Shown here: positions 8,695 through 18,508 of the stretch, one piece after another
Layout of the letters: every line of letters begins with the position of its first letter
How positions within the stretch are numbered: the stretch's first letter is position 1
Origin: Oscillospiraceae bacterium
GTDB taxonomy: Bacteria > Bacillota > Clostridia > Oscillospirales > Ruminococcaceae
NCBI GenBank assembly: GCA_017887325.1
Contig: JAGHIE010000007.1
Coordinates: 1 to 64,000 of the forward strand
Length of the DNA: 64,000 bases
Reading direction: 5' to 3'
The notes under the pieces: model-generated
What the model saw: only the letters and a program-made list of their open reading frames with translations
What the model was told of the DNA's origin: nothing
The model's database searches: none
Translations under genes and position numbers: made by a program

Positions 8695-9931
8695 TTCTTT
8701 TTCACCCAAACAAAAATTGGTTTTAAATTGGTGGTGTAAAGACAGTCCATATAATTTATATGATGCTATTATTTGTGATGGTGCTGTTAGAAGTGGAAAG
8801 ACTTTGTGTATGTCTTTATCATTTTGTCTTTGGGCTAGTGCTAATTTTCAGAATAGTTCATTTGCTCTTTGTGGAAAAACGATAACTTCTTTGAGAAGAA
8901 ATTTAGTTACTCCTATGCTCAATTTGCTAAGAAATTTAGGATATAGTTGTGAAGAAAAAATTTCAAGAGGTTATATTGATATTTCTTATTTGGATATTAC
9001 AAATAGATTCTATCTGTTTGGAGGAAATGATGAATCTTCTGCTTCTAAAATTCAAGGGGTTACTTTAGCAGGTGTTTTATTTGATGAAGTTGCTTTGATG
9101 CCTAGAAGCTTTGTAGAACAAGCATTAGCTAGATGTTCTGTAAATGGTTCTAAATTTTGGTTTAACTGTAATCCTGAAAATCCTTATCATTGGTTTTATC
9201 TTGAATGGATAAAAAAGTCAAAACAAAAAAATGCTCTATATTTACATTTTTTAATGAAGGATAATCCATCTTTATCTAAAAAAATTATAAAAAGATATGA
9301 GAATATGTATTCCGGTGCTTTTTATGACAGATTTATTTTAGGAAAATGGGTTAGACCAACTGGTCTTGTTTATCCTATGTTTGATTATGATAAACATACA
9401 TTTGATAAAGATTTAGGTTTTTCTAATTATTATGTTTCGTGCGATTATGGAACTGTTAATCCTACTTCCATGGGACTTTGGGGTTTTAATAATAATATTT
9501 GGTATAGAATTAAAGAGTTTTATTATAACTCAAGGGTTGAAGGTTCTCAAAAAACTGATGAAGAATATTATCAATGTTTGGAAGATTTGGTAGGTGACTT
9601 GGATATTAACGCTGTGATTGTTGATCCATCTGCTGCTAGTTTTATTGAGTGTATTAGAAGACACAATAAATTTACTGTTATTCCAGCTCAGAATGATGTT
9701 ATTGGGGGAATAAGAAAAGTAAGTGAAAAATTGAAAAGTAATCAGATCAAGATTAATAAGTCTTGTAAAGATTCTATCAGAGAGTTCGGTATTTATGCTT
9801 GGGAAGATAATACAGGAAAAGATATTCCTAAAAAAGAAAATGACCATGCCATGGACGATATTAGGTATTTTATAAGTACGGTTGTATTTGATAATAGTTG
9901 TGACTTTTTTGTTCTAAATGTGGATAGGTAA
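8684..9931 (+). CDS. phage terminase large subunit (XtmB-like)
   Basis: Walker A GAVRSGKT, Walker B-like GVLFDEVAL, nuclease motifs SCDYGTVNPT, VDPSAASF, NDHAMDDIRY intact. Confidence 0.95.
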   Translation: MMFNSFSPKQKLVLNWWCKDSPYNLYDAIICDGAVRSGKTLCMSLSFCLWASANFQNSSFALCGKTITSLRRNLVTPMLNLLRNLGYSCEEKISRGYIDISYLDITNRFYLFGGNDESSASKIQGVTLAGVLFDEVALMPRSFVEQALARCSVNGSKFWFNCNPENPYHWFYLEWIKKSKQKNALYLHFLMKDNPSLSKKIIKRYENMYSGAFYDRFILGKWVRPTGLVYPMFDYDKHTFDKDLGFSNYYVSCDYGTVNPTSMGLWGFNNNIWYRIKEFYYNSRVEGSQKTDEEYYQCLEDLVGDLDINAVIVDPSAASFIECIRRHNKFTVIPAQNDVIGGIRKVSEKLKSNQIKINKSCKDSIREFGIYAWEDNTGKDIPKKENDHAMDDIRYFISTVVFDNSCDFFVLNVDR

Positions 9932-9956
9932 AAAAAGTTTATTGGAGGTGTGAACA

Positions 9957-11099
9957 CTGGCTTTATTCAAAAGAAAAAAACAATCAAATAATAATATTAT
10001 TCAACTGGATAGAAGTTCTAAAAATATTTTTTCTAATCTGAATAATTATATTCCTCTATCAAAACCTGAATATTCTTTATATGAAAGTATTAGAGAGGGA
10101 GTTCCTATTGTAGATTCTGCAATACTTAAAATTGTAAGATTAGTTGGTGGTTTTGAAGTTGATGTAAAAAATAAAAAAGCTAAAACAGAACTTGATTTCT
10201 TTATGAAAAATGTAAATGTAGGTGGGATTAATAGAGGAATAGAGTGTTTTATTGCTAATTATTTAGATGATTTATTGATGTATGGGAATGCCATTGGAGA
10301 AATTGTTTTAGAAAAAGGAAATAATATTGTTGGATTATTTAATGCAGATGTAAAAAATATTAGTGTTAAACCAACAGAGAAAAATCCTTTGGAAGTAGAT
10401 TTTTTTATTAATTCGAATGGGGTAATAAATAGCAAAGTAAAGAATAAAAACTTAATATTATTTACTGCTTTAAATCCTAAGTCATCTGAATATACTGGGG
10501 TATCTATTTTAAATAGTTTACCTTTTGTTAGTAAAATTTTGCTTCAAATTTATAATTCTATAGGAACTAATTTTGAGCGAATAGGGAATGTTAGATATGC
10601 AGTTACATATAAACCATCTAATGATGCTATGGATAAGGTTTATGCAAAAGAAAGAGCTTCTCTTATTGCTAAAGAATGGTCTGATGGAATGAAAGCTTTA
10701 TCTCAAGGTTGTGTTAAGGACTTTGTTACTGTTGGAGATGTCGATATAAAGGTAATTGGTGCTGATAATCAAATTATTGATACACAAGTTCCTGTTAGAC
10801 AAATGTTAGAGCAAATTGTTGCCAAAATTGGTATTCCACCTTTTTTATTGGGGTTATCTTGGTCAACAACCGAAAGAATGAGTAAACAACAAGCAGACTT
10901 ATTGACTACTGAATTGGAATTTTATAGAAGAATTATTTCTCCAGTTATTTTAAAGGTTGCTAGGACTTTTTTAAGACTTAATGGTTATAGTGATGAACCT
11001 ATTATAAAATGGAATACCATCAATTTAAAAGACGAAGTAGAACAAGCAACAGCTTTATTTTATAATGCTAAAGCTGAAAGTTTAAAAAAACAAAATTAG
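9957..11099 (+). CDS. phage portal protein (XkdE-like), predicted CTG start
   Basis: Reading frame extends upstream of the ATG at 10203 (LALFKRKKQSNNNIIQLDRSSKNIFSNLNNYIPLSKPEYSLYESIREGVPIVDSAILKIVRLVGGFEV); in-frame TGA at 9951; SD GGAGGTG 9944-9950; C-terminal portal motifs (KIGIPPFLLGLSWSTTERMSKQQADLL). Confidence 0.88.
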   Translation: MALFKRKKQSNNNIIQLDRSSKNIFSNLNNYIPLSKPEYSLYESIREGVPIVDSAILKIVRLVGGFEVDVKNKKAKTELDFFMKNVNVGGINRGIECFIANYLDDLLMYGNAIGEIVLEKGNNIVGLFNADVKNISVKPTEKNPLEVDFFINSNGVINSKVKNKNLILFTALNPKSSEYTGVSILNSLPFVSKILLQIYNSIGTNFERIGNVRYAVTYKPSNDAMDKVYAKERASLIAKEWSDGMKALSQGCVKDFVTVGDVDIKVIGADNQIIDTQVPVRQMLEQIVAKIGIPPFLLGLSWSTTERMSKQQADLLTTELEFYRRIISPVILKVARTFLRLNGYSDEPIIKWNTINLKDEVEQATALFYNAKAESLKKQN

Positions 11100-11111
11100 A
11101 AAGGAGTATTG

Positions 11112-12056
11112 ATGTTGAATAATATTGATAACGATTTATTAGATGATTTAAAACTTATAAATCAATACACTCGCAGAGAATTATCTTTAGACGAGGTTTA
11201 TATTTTTAATGTTATTTTATGTGATAACGAAGTAGATAGAGATTATGAAGCTTTTTCGCTAAATTCTTTAAACAAATTAGCAGAGTTGTTTTTAGGAAAA
11301 ACAGGTATATTTGATCATAATCCTAAAGGAAGTAATCAAACAGCTAGAATTTTTGATACTCAAGTTATTACAGATAATTCTAAAGTTACAAAATATGGAC
11401 AAGCTTATTCATACATAAAAGCTAAAGCATATATGATTAAATCCGATAAAAACAAAGATTTAATTTTAGACATTGATGCAGGAATTAAAAAAGAAGTTAG
11501 TGTTGGTTGTAGCGTAAAAGATAAAATTTGTTCTATTTGTGGTACTAATTTAAAAAATGATTTTTGCGAACATAATTTAGGTGAGTATTATGACGGTAAA
11601 CTATGCTTTGTAATTTTAGATAATCCTACTGATGCTTATGAATGGTCATTTGTAGCTGTTCCTGCTCAAATTAATGCTGGAGTTACAAAATCTTTTAGCA
11701 ATGATTTTTCTGATATAGATACTATTTTAAAAACTAGTAAAAATTCTATAACTCTATCACGAAAAGAAATAGATATTGTTGTAAATAAATTAAATGAATA
11801 TAAAAAATTAGCTTTAAATGGTGAAATTTATAAAAATGAAATTAAAAAAGATATTATATCTTCACTTTATTTAAGTGATATGAATTTAGATAGTAAAATT
11901 TTTAGTAATATTTGTGACAAGCTATCTATTGATGAATTAAAAGAACTGAAAAAATTTTTTGAAAAACAAGTTGTAGAAAAAAATTTAATTAGTAATTCTC
12001 AGCTAGTTAATAAAAAAGAAAGTAATAATAATAAAAATTTTGATTTTAAAATTTAA
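11112..12056 (+). CDS. prohead protease/scaffold-like protein (XkdF-like)
   Basis: LGKTGIFDHNP and KKEVSVGCSV (His/Ser motifs), CxxC/CxH cluster CSICGTNLKNDFCEH, WSFVAVPAQ; position between portal and capsid; helical lysine-rich C-terminus. Confidence 0.8.
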   Translation: MLNNIDNDLLDDLKLINQYTRRELSLDEVYIFNVILCDNEVDRDYEAFSLNSLNKLAELFLGKTGIFDHNPKGSNQTARIFDTQVITDNSKVTKYGQAYSYIKAKAYMIKSDKNKDLILDIDAGIKKEVSVGCSVKDKICSICGTNLKNDFCEHNLGEYYDGKLCFVILDNPTDAYEWSFVAVPAQINAGVTKSFSNDFSDIDTILKTSKNSITLSRKEIDIVVNKLNEYKKLALNGEIYKNEIKKDIISSLYLSDMNLDSKIFSNICDKLSIDELKELKKFFEKQVVEKNLISNSQLVNKKESNNNKNFDFKI

Positions 12057-12073
12057 GAAAGGTTTGGTGTTTT

Positions 12074-12415
12074 ATGAGTATATGTGTTAATTCTATTGGG
12101 GAAGTTACTATATCTTTAAAAAAAGAGGGAAATGTTAACGTTGGCGATTTAGTTATGATGAGTTCATCAAATCAAACTGCAAAAGTTGCTGATAATGATG
12201 TTGATCCTATTGGTGTTTGTGTTTCTAAAAATGGAGATTACATTGGAGTAATGATTAGTGGTGGTGTCACTTTAAATTGTGATGGTGGACTAACAACAGG
12301 GTTTCACCCTATAAAAGTTCAAACAGGCAATAAAATTACTGCGGGTGAAAGTGGTAAAACTAGATTAATTATTGATGTTAATACAACTGCAAAAACTGCA
12401 CAAGTTATTCTTTAA
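12074..12415 (+). CDS. capsid decoration-like protein (DUF2190-like)
   Basis: 113-aa beta-rich protein (VNVGDLVMMSSSNQTAKVADNDVDPIGVCVS) directly upstream of the capsid gene. Confidence 0.6.
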   Translation: MSICVNSIGEVTISLKKEGNVNVGDLVMMSSSNQTAKVADNDVDPIGVCVSKNGDYIGVMISGGVTLNCDGGLTTGFHPIKVQTGNKITAGESGKTRLIIDVNTTAKTAQVIL

Positions 12416-12438
12416 TTTGAAAAGGAGATGTTTATAAT

Positions 12439-13449
12439 ATGAGATTTGATAATTTAAATTTAGAAAAAGGTATGTATTCTATTAGTGGGAAAGCTTTTAC
12501 TTCTGTTTTAGAAGAATTAGACCCTACAGAAAATTATATTGGTACTAAATTAGAAGGTTTAGATGCTTTTGAAAGACAATTAAAAAGATTTGACATTAAA
12601 GTTTCTGGAAGTAAATCAGACTGTGTAGAAAAATTCTTTAGTACTTCTACTTCTGCAACTTTATTTCCAGAATATGTAAGACGAGCTGTTATTAGTGGTA
12701 TTGGCGAAAGTGAAATTTTAAATAACATTATTGCTAGTAAAACTTACATAAATTCATTAGATTACCGTTCTATTACTTCTAATCCTTCTGAAGATGATAA
12801 GTCTTTAAAAGTTGTAAACGAGGGTGCTGGAATTCCTACTACTACTATTAAAACTCAAGAAAATTTAGTTAAGCTAAATAAAAGGGGCCGTATGTTAGTG
12901 GCTTCATATGAAGCTATTAAATTTCAACGTTTAGATTTATTTACTGTTGCTTTAAAACAAATTGGTGCGACTATTGCTAAACAACAATTACAAGATGCTA
13001 TTAATGTGTTGATTAATGGTGATAGTAATAATAATAAAGCTGAAGAAATTGAGTTAGGTGGAGAAGGTTTTCAATATTCAGATTTAGTTAATCTTTGGAG
13101 TAAATTTGAAGATTTTGAGTTAAATACTTTACTTGCTAATAATGACACTATTGTAAAAATGTTGTCTTTAACAGAATTTAAAGATCCTGTTACAGGACTT
13201 AATTTCCAAAACACAGGTAAGTTAGCTACTCCAATTGGTGCTAATTTATTTAAAACTAATGCTGTGCCTAAAGATAGAATTATTGCTTTGGATAAAAATT
13301 GTGCTTTAGAAATGGTTTGTGCAGGTGATGTGAGCATTGAGTATGATAAATTAATTGATAGACAATTAGAGCGAGCTGCTATTACTTCTACTGCAGGTTT
13401 TGCAAAAATATTTAATGATGCAACAAAAGTTTTAAAAACAGCAGAATAA
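12439..13449 (+). CDS. phage major capsid protein (XkdG-like)
   Basis: 336 aa; FSTSTSATLFPEYVRRAVISGI, LVKLNKRGRMLVASYEAIKFQRLDLF; location after protease/decoration. Confidence 0.85.
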   Translation: MRFDNLNLEKGMYSISGKAFTSVLEELDPTENYIGTKLEGLDAFERQLKRFDIKVSGSKSDCVEKFFSTSTSATLFPEYVRRAVISGIGESEILNNIIASKTYINSLDYRSITSNPSEDDKSLKVVNEGAGIPTTTIKTQENLVKLNKRGRMLVASYEAIKFQRLDLFTVALKQIGATIAKQQLQDAINVLINGDSNNNKAEEIELGGEGFQYSDLVNLWSKFEDFELNTLLANNDTIVKMLSLTEFKDPVTGLNFQNTGKLATPIGANLFKTNAVPKDRIIALDKNCALEMVCAGDVSIEYDKLIDRQLERAAITSTAGFAKIFNDATKVLKTAE

Positions 13450-13501
13450 TATTACCTACTTCTTAAAAAGAAGTAGGTAAATAAACTTAGAAAGGACAAA
13501 T

Positions 13502-13858
13502 ATGGATATTTTTAAAATACAATCTGCTTTTATGGAAATAAGTGGATTAAGTGAACAAGAGTGTGCTAATTATTTAAATCTTTTTAAAACAGCTGACATT
13601 CAGATAAGTAAAAAAATTAAAAAAGGTATTGATATTAATCAAAATGAACCTTTATTAGTAGAGGTAGCAGGTGCTATTGCGTATTATATGTATTGTTTAA
13701 TGCAAAGTAAAAAAATGGCGAATGTAAGTGTTTTAGATGTGAAAATAGAACTCGATAAAAATATTTCTTTAAATAGTGCTAAAAAATATCGTGATGAATT
13801 ATTACTATTAGCTAGTGATATTTTAGTTGATGAAAATTTTGATTTTATTTCAACTTAA
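13502..13858 (+). CDS. putative head-tail connector protein
   Basis: 118 aa, position equivalent to xkdH region; no clear motif. Confidence 0.45.
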   Translation: MDIFKIQSAFMEISGLSEQECANYLNLFKTADIQISKKIKKGIDINQNEPLLVEVAGAIAYYMYCLMQSKKMANVSVLDVKIELDKNISLNSAKKYRDELLLLASDILVDENFDFIST

Positions 13859-13869
13859 AGGAGTTTGAT

Positions 13870-14196
13870 ATGAAATATAATGAGATTTTAAATTGTTTTT
13901 TTGAAAATTACGGATCTAATGTAGTTGATTATAAAACAAATAAATGTATTAAAGGGGTTATTGCACCTGTAAAAGATTTAAGTTTAAAATATAATGATTT
14001 ATCATTTAATGATTTAGGATTTATGCCTAAGACTGAGTGGATTTTGATTAGTCAGTTAGATGATGAAATTATAAAAGTTGATAACTGTGTAATTATTGAT
14101 AATAAACTTATGAAAATTATTAATTGTGATAATTATTTATTGGCTGACAAACCTTTTTATAAAAGAGCTTTTTTATATCAGATAAGGGAGTTGTAA
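13870..14196 (+). CDS. putative head-completion/connector protein
   Basis: 108 aa, position only. Confidence 0.4.
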   Translation: MKYNEILNCFFENYGSNVVDYKTNKCIKGVIAPVKDLSLKYNDLSFNDLGFMPKTEWILISQLDDEIIKVDNCVIIDNKLMKIINCDNYLLADKPFYKRAFLYQIREL

Positions 14197-14199
14197 AAT

Positions 14200-14694
14200 T
14201 TGATAAATTGCATGAGTGTTTCTGAGATAAAAAAAGAGATTTATGATTTGATGAAGTCTAAATTTTCTGAATTTATTATAATTGATGAATTTAATAAAAA
14301 TCAATTTTTTGGAATATGTAAAAATAATTATATTTGTATTAAATTAAAAGAAATTAAAACTGATAATATTTGTTTTCAAGATTATTTAGATAAAGGAGTT
14401 TTAAAAGAAAACTCTTCTCAGATTTTTGGACAAAAGGCAAATATAAAATTTGAATTTTTAATATATAACAAATTAAGTGATGATATAAATTTATCAGATT
14501 TATTTTTAGAAATTTATAATGTTTTATCAAGTTATGATGATGTTTCTTTTAATCACTTTTCTTTTTCTAAGACAGAATATATAGAAAATATTCAAGGCTT
14601 TTGTACTAGTCTTTTTGTTGATTGTGAAACCATTATTACTGCTGTTAATCAAAGTGAAAATATTTCTGATATCGTTGTGTCATATAAAAAGTAA
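14200..14694 (+). CDS. putative tail terminator/completion protein (XkdJ position)
   Basis: 164 aa, directly precedes sheath; position-based. Confidence 0.45.
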   Translation: MINCMSVSEIKKEIYDLMKSKFSEFIIIDEFNKNQFFGICKNNYICIKLKEIKTDNICFQDYLDKGVLKENSSQIFGQKANIKFEFLIYNKLSDDINLSDLFLEIYNVLSSYDDVSFNHFSFSKTEYIENIQGFCTSLFVDCETIITAVNQSENISDIVVSYKK

Positions 14695-14705
14695 GGGGTG
14701 ATTAT

Positions 14706-15743
14706 ATGGATAATTTTAGGTCTGGGGTTTATACATCGTTTAATATAAATCAAATTTATTCTGATTATAAAAACAGAGAAATTGGACTTATTGCTGTTTG
14801 CAATAAACAAGATTTGATTAATAATCACATTGTTGTAAATTCGTTAGCAAAGGCAAAAGAAGTTTTTGGAGAGGCAAGTGATGAAAACGAAGTAATGTGT
14901 TTATTAACAGCTATTTTTATGAATGTAAATACTGTGGTAAATGTTGTACCTATAGCTAGTTCTGATACACAAAACTATAAAAATGCGTTAGATATAATTC
15001 TTCAAAAAGATTCATATATTTTATGTTTTGGTAGTATTAATAACGATTTTTTAGAATATTTAAAATTAAAATTAAATGAATATGAAAAAATTGGGAAAGA
15101 AAAAATTGCAATAGTTTCCTCAAGTGAGGTTGAAGATGCTAAAGCTAAAGCTAAAATAAATGATAAAAGAATTTTAGTATCTTTTCCAAAAATTACTTTA
15201 AAAGATAGCAATATAAATTTATCAGGTGCTATTTTATCTAGTTTAATTAGTAAAGTCAAAAACATAACTTTAAATTTAAGCAATTGTGATATTTTACCAG
15301 ATTTTAGATTAACTCAAAATACTGATGATAATCAAATAAGTGAGTTATTAAAATCAGGTGTTTGTGTTTTTGAAAATCAAACTAATATTATTAAATTAAT
15401 TAGAGCAATTACTACTAGTACTTTAGACGAAGAAGATAATGAAGATTTTACATATAGAAATTTATCAACAGTTTTAATTATTGATACTGTAATTCCAGCT
15501 ATAAGAGAAATTTTAAAAAATAAATTATTAAATGCTAACAATAATTCAATTACAATAAATTCGGTTATGGCTTTGATTATTTCTAAATTAGATTATTTTG
15601 TTGATATTAATTATATTTCTTCATATAAAAAGCCTAATATATATGTTGGTGAAGATGATCAGAGTGTTTGTTTTGTTGAGTTAAGTTTTACTATAGTTCA
15701 AGGAGTTTATCAAGTGTATTTGAATGTGGAAGTAAATGTTTAG
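14706..15743 (+). CDS. contractile tail sheath protein (XkdK-like)
   Basis: FRSGVYTSFNI...REIGLIAVCNK N-terminal sheath pattern; YVGEDDQSVCFVELSFTIVQGVYQVYLNVEVNV C-terminal beta handshake-like end. Confidence 0.85.
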   Translation: MDNFRSGVYTSFNINQIYSDYKNREIGLIAVCNKQDLINNHIVVNSLAKAKEVFGEASDENEVMCLLTAIFMNVNTVVNVVPIASSDTQNYKNALDIILQKDSYILCFGSINNDFLEYLKLKLNEYEKIGKEKIAIVSSSEVEDAKAKAKINDKRILVSFPKITLKDSNINLSGAILSSLISKVKNITLNLSNCDILPDFRLTQNTDDNQISELLKSGVCVFENQTNIIKLIRAITTSTLDEEDNEDFTYRNLSTVLIIDTVIPAIREILKNKLLNANNNSITINSVMALIISKLDYFVDINYISSYKKPNIYVGEDDQSVCFVELSFTIVQGVYQVYLNVEVNV

Positions 15744-15751
15744 AAGGAGGT

Positions 15752-16138
15752 ATGTTTTTGTTTAAGATACCAACGGGAAAAGATATATATATAGAAGTTG
15801 ATGGTAATAGAGTTGCAGTTGTACAAAGCTATGTTTGTAAGACTAAAAAAGAGAACACGCATATAAGAGCTTTTGGTTATATTAATAATGTTGCATGTAT
15901 ACCATCTGGAGTGACATATAAAATAGAATTATCAAAAATTATTCCAATTGGAATAAATGAAAATCAAGTTATAGATTTTTATGATTTAAGCAATTTTTCA
16001 TTAGTGATTATTAAACCTGATTGCCAAATAATTTATTCAGGTTGTGAATGGGAAGATATCAGTGAAATATCAGATATTAATTCTCCTTGTATTGAAAAAA
16101 TTACTCTTGTTGCCAACAAAAGATTGGTTGTAAAGTAG
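15752..16138 (+). CDS. tail tube protein (XkdM-like)
   Basis: 128 aa beta-rich protein directly after sheath (syntenic with xkdM). Confidence 0.7.
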   Translation: MFLFKIPTGKDIYIEVDGNRVAVVQSYVCKTKKENTHIRAFGYINNVACIPSGVTYKIELSKIIPIGINENQVIDFYDLSNFSLVIIKPDCQIIYSGCEWEDISEISDINSPCIEKITLVANKRLVVK

Positions 16139-16146
16139 GAGGGGAC

Positions 16147-16455
16147 ATGAAGCTATTAGAAAAACAAGTTGAAATTAAAGAATTATCTGCTTTAGAAGTA
16201 TTAGAATGCTCTAAAATGGCAGATAGTTTGAAATTAGAGCTAAAAAAAGAAGATTTTAATGAAGAATTGACTGATATATTATGTGAAAATGGAGCTTTAG
16301 CATTTATGTGTGTTTACCATGAAAATAATAGATTATTTTTGTCACCTAAAGATGCTTTAGAAAAATTAAAATTGAGTCAATTAGTTGAAATATATGATTA
16401 TTATCAGGCTGTTTTTATAGATAAGGTGGAGTGTTGTTTGAATGAAAATTTTTAA
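16147..16455 (+). CDS. tail assembly chaperone-like protein (XkdN-like)
   Basis: 102 aa, helical, position after tube; overlaps the next ORF by 14 nt. Confidence 0.6.
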   Translation: MKLLEKQVEIKELSALEVLECSKMADSLKLELKKEDFNEELTDILCENGALAFMCVYHENNRLFLSPKDALEKLKLSQLVEIYDYYQAVFIDKVECCLNENF

Positions 16456-16672
16456 AGATTATCTATTAAAAAATAATAGTAGTAGATTGGATAACAATAT
16501 AAAGTTTGATTTTAATAAAAATTCAAATGATATTTTATCTGTAAAAGTAACAGATGAGTTTCAACAGGTTGAGTCAGTAAATATAAATAATTTTAATAAA
16601 GATAATTTAGAAGAATATGAACGCTTAGAAGAATATGAGAGAAGAAGATCTATTTTATCTTTAGAGTTATAA
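16442..16672 (+). CDS. 76-aa protein of unknown function at the tape-measure position
   Basis: Small charged ORF between chaperone-like and LysM genes; translationally coupled overlap with upstream gene. Confidence 0.6.
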   Translation: MKIFKDYLLKNNSSRLDNNIKFDFNKNSNDILSVKVTDEFQQVESVNINNFNKDNLEEYERLEEYERRRSILSLEL

Positions 16673-16686
16673 AAAGGAGGAATTTT

Positions 16687-17205
16687 TTGTTTTCTATTTT
16701 AAAATTTAAAGACTATCAATTTAAATTTAATCCTGAAAAATTTTCTATTTCTCAAAAAAGACAATTAAAATTATTTGCTTGTCCTAATTTTGACGTACAA
16801 ATTCAAGATTTAGGATTTATGCCAAGAGTTATTACTGGAGAAGGAATTCTTGTTGGTGATGACTTGATGAAAGAATTTGAGAAAATTTCTAATTTACATA
16901 ATCAAGAGAATAGTGGATTACTGTATTTACCTAATTTATCTCCTTTTTATTGCTATTTTAATGATTTACAAATTATAGGACAAGCTGGTGAAATGGTATT
17001 GAGATATAAATTTGAATTTATAGAAGATGCTCCTAAAAATAGTAGAAATATAAAATCTGTAAAATCATACTATATTGTTAGAAAAGGCGAAACATTGGTA
17101 GAAATTGCAAGTAAAAATAATATTGCTTTGGACAAATTAAAGCAATTAAATCCATCATATAATAATCTAACTTTAAAAGAAGGGGATATTATATGGTTAA
17201 GTTAG
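16687..17205 (+). CDS. LysM-domain baseplate protein (XkdP-like)
   Basis: C-terminal LysM YYIVRKGETLVEIASKNNIALDKLKQLNPSYNNLTLKEGDIIWLS. Confidence 0.88.
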   Translation: MFSILKFKDYQFKFNPEKFSISQKRQLKLFACPNFDVQIQDLGFMPRVITGEGILVGDDLMKEFEKISNLHNQENSGLLYLPNLSPFYCYFNDLQIIGQAGEMVLRYKFEFIEDAPKNSRNIKSVKSYYIVRKGETLVEIASKNNIALDKLKQLNPSYNNLTLKEGDIIWLS

Positions 17206-18152
17206 ATATTGAGGCTTTATCTAATAAAAATGAAAAAATATCTTTAGACAAAGTTGTGGATTTCTCTTTTCAAAGTGACAGATTTTCTCCAGCAGATACA
17301 GTTAATTTAACTGTTTTGGACAATATAAAAAATAAAAAAATAACAAAAATATCAATAGGATTAAATAATATTATGATTTTTGATGGGATAGTCGATGTGC
17401 AAAAATCAACAATGAATAAAGATGGAATTTTTTCTATATTTATTTGCAGATCTCGTCCATGTTTGATGTTAGACAATGAAATAAAGCCTACTGTTTATAA
17501 TAATTTATCTGCTGTAGATATGTTAAAAGAAAACGCACTATCTTTTGGTGTTAGTGCTTACAAAATACCCTATAATTGTACGCTCAATAGGATTATAGCA
17601 AAAAAGGGGATTTCTAGGTGGGAGTTTATAAATTTATTTTGTAAAAAAGCTTTTGGAAAAACACCATTTATAGCTAGAGATTACACTTTATCACTTGAAC
17701 CAACAAGTAATGTTAATCATTATTTTTCTAATAATAACGGAATTTCTTTTTTTGAGGCTTCTGTTTTAGAAGATAGATATACAATGATTTCTAAATTGTA
17801 TGTAAAAACTGGTGAAAATGATTTTGGTGCAGAATATAACGGAATTATTAATAATAATATTGCTAAAGATTTGGGCATAAAAAGAGAAAGATATTATAAT
17901 CCAACTACTGAGTGGTTAGATGATATAAAGCTTAGTGCGAAAAATGTTATGAGAGAACACCAGATTAATTATAGAGAGATAGAAATCAAGGTATTAGGTA
18001 TAAATGATTTTAAAGTTGGTGATTTAGCTCGAATTGATAGTGATATAGGTACTTATCAAAATTTATATATATCTCAAGTTAAAATTATGTGTAATGACAA
18101 TGGATATTATACTAGATTGAGGTTATGGGATAGAGGTGTAGTTGTTGAATAA
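17193..18152 (+). CDS. baseplate hub protein (XkdQ / late control D-like)
   Basis: 319 aa; position after LysM protein; GISRWEFINLFCKKAFG hub-like segment. Confidence 0.75.
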   Translation: MVKLDIEALSNKNEKISLDKVVDFSFQSDRFSPADTVNLTVLDNIKNKKITKISIGLNNIMIFDGIVDVQKSTMNKDGIFSIFICRSRPCLMLDNEIKPTVYNNLSAVDMLKENALSFGVSAYKIPYNCTLNRIIAKKGISRWEFINLFCKKAFGKTPFIARDYTLSLEPTSNVNHYFSNNNGISFFEASVLEDRYTMISKLYVKTGENDFGAEYNGIINNNIAKDLGIKRERYYNPTTEWLDDIKLSAKNVMREHQINYREIEIKVLGINDFKVGDLARIDSDIGTYQNLYISQVKIMCNDNGYYTRLRLWDRGVVVE

Positions 18153-18492
18153 TAAATATTTTAAGAATAATAGTGTAGATATGCCTATTAATTCGATAGT
18201 TACTTCTATAAACAAAAATGTTTTACAAACAAGTGGAGATATAAACTTAAATAATGTAAAAATATTATCATTAAATGGATTTATAACAAAACCAGATTTG
18301 AATGATGAAGTAGTTTTATTACCTTTAAAAAATGGTGATTACATATCTTTAGGAAATGTTTTAAAAGATAATCTTGATGAAGACTGTGAAATGATAATTA
18401 AATCAAAATCGGGTGGATTTTTAAAGTTTTTTAAAGACGGAAGTGTAAGTATGAATGGATTTAGAATAAGCAAAGATGGAGACATTATGTAG
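18142..18492 (+). CDS. baseplate spike-like protein (XkdR/gpV-like)
   Basis: 116 aa with OB-like N-terminus (PDLNDEVVLLPLKNGDYISLGNVL) and C-terminal beta-helix-like SKSGGFLKFFKDGSVSMNGFRISKDGDI. Confidence 0.65.
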   Translation: MLNNKYFKNNSVDMPINSIVTSINKNVLQTSGDINLNNVKILSLNGFITKPDLNDEVVLLPLKNGDYISLGNVLKDNLDEDCEMIIKSKSGGFLKFFKDGSVSMNGFRISKDGDIM

Positions 18493-18508
18493 TTTAAGGA
18501 GTGTATAG

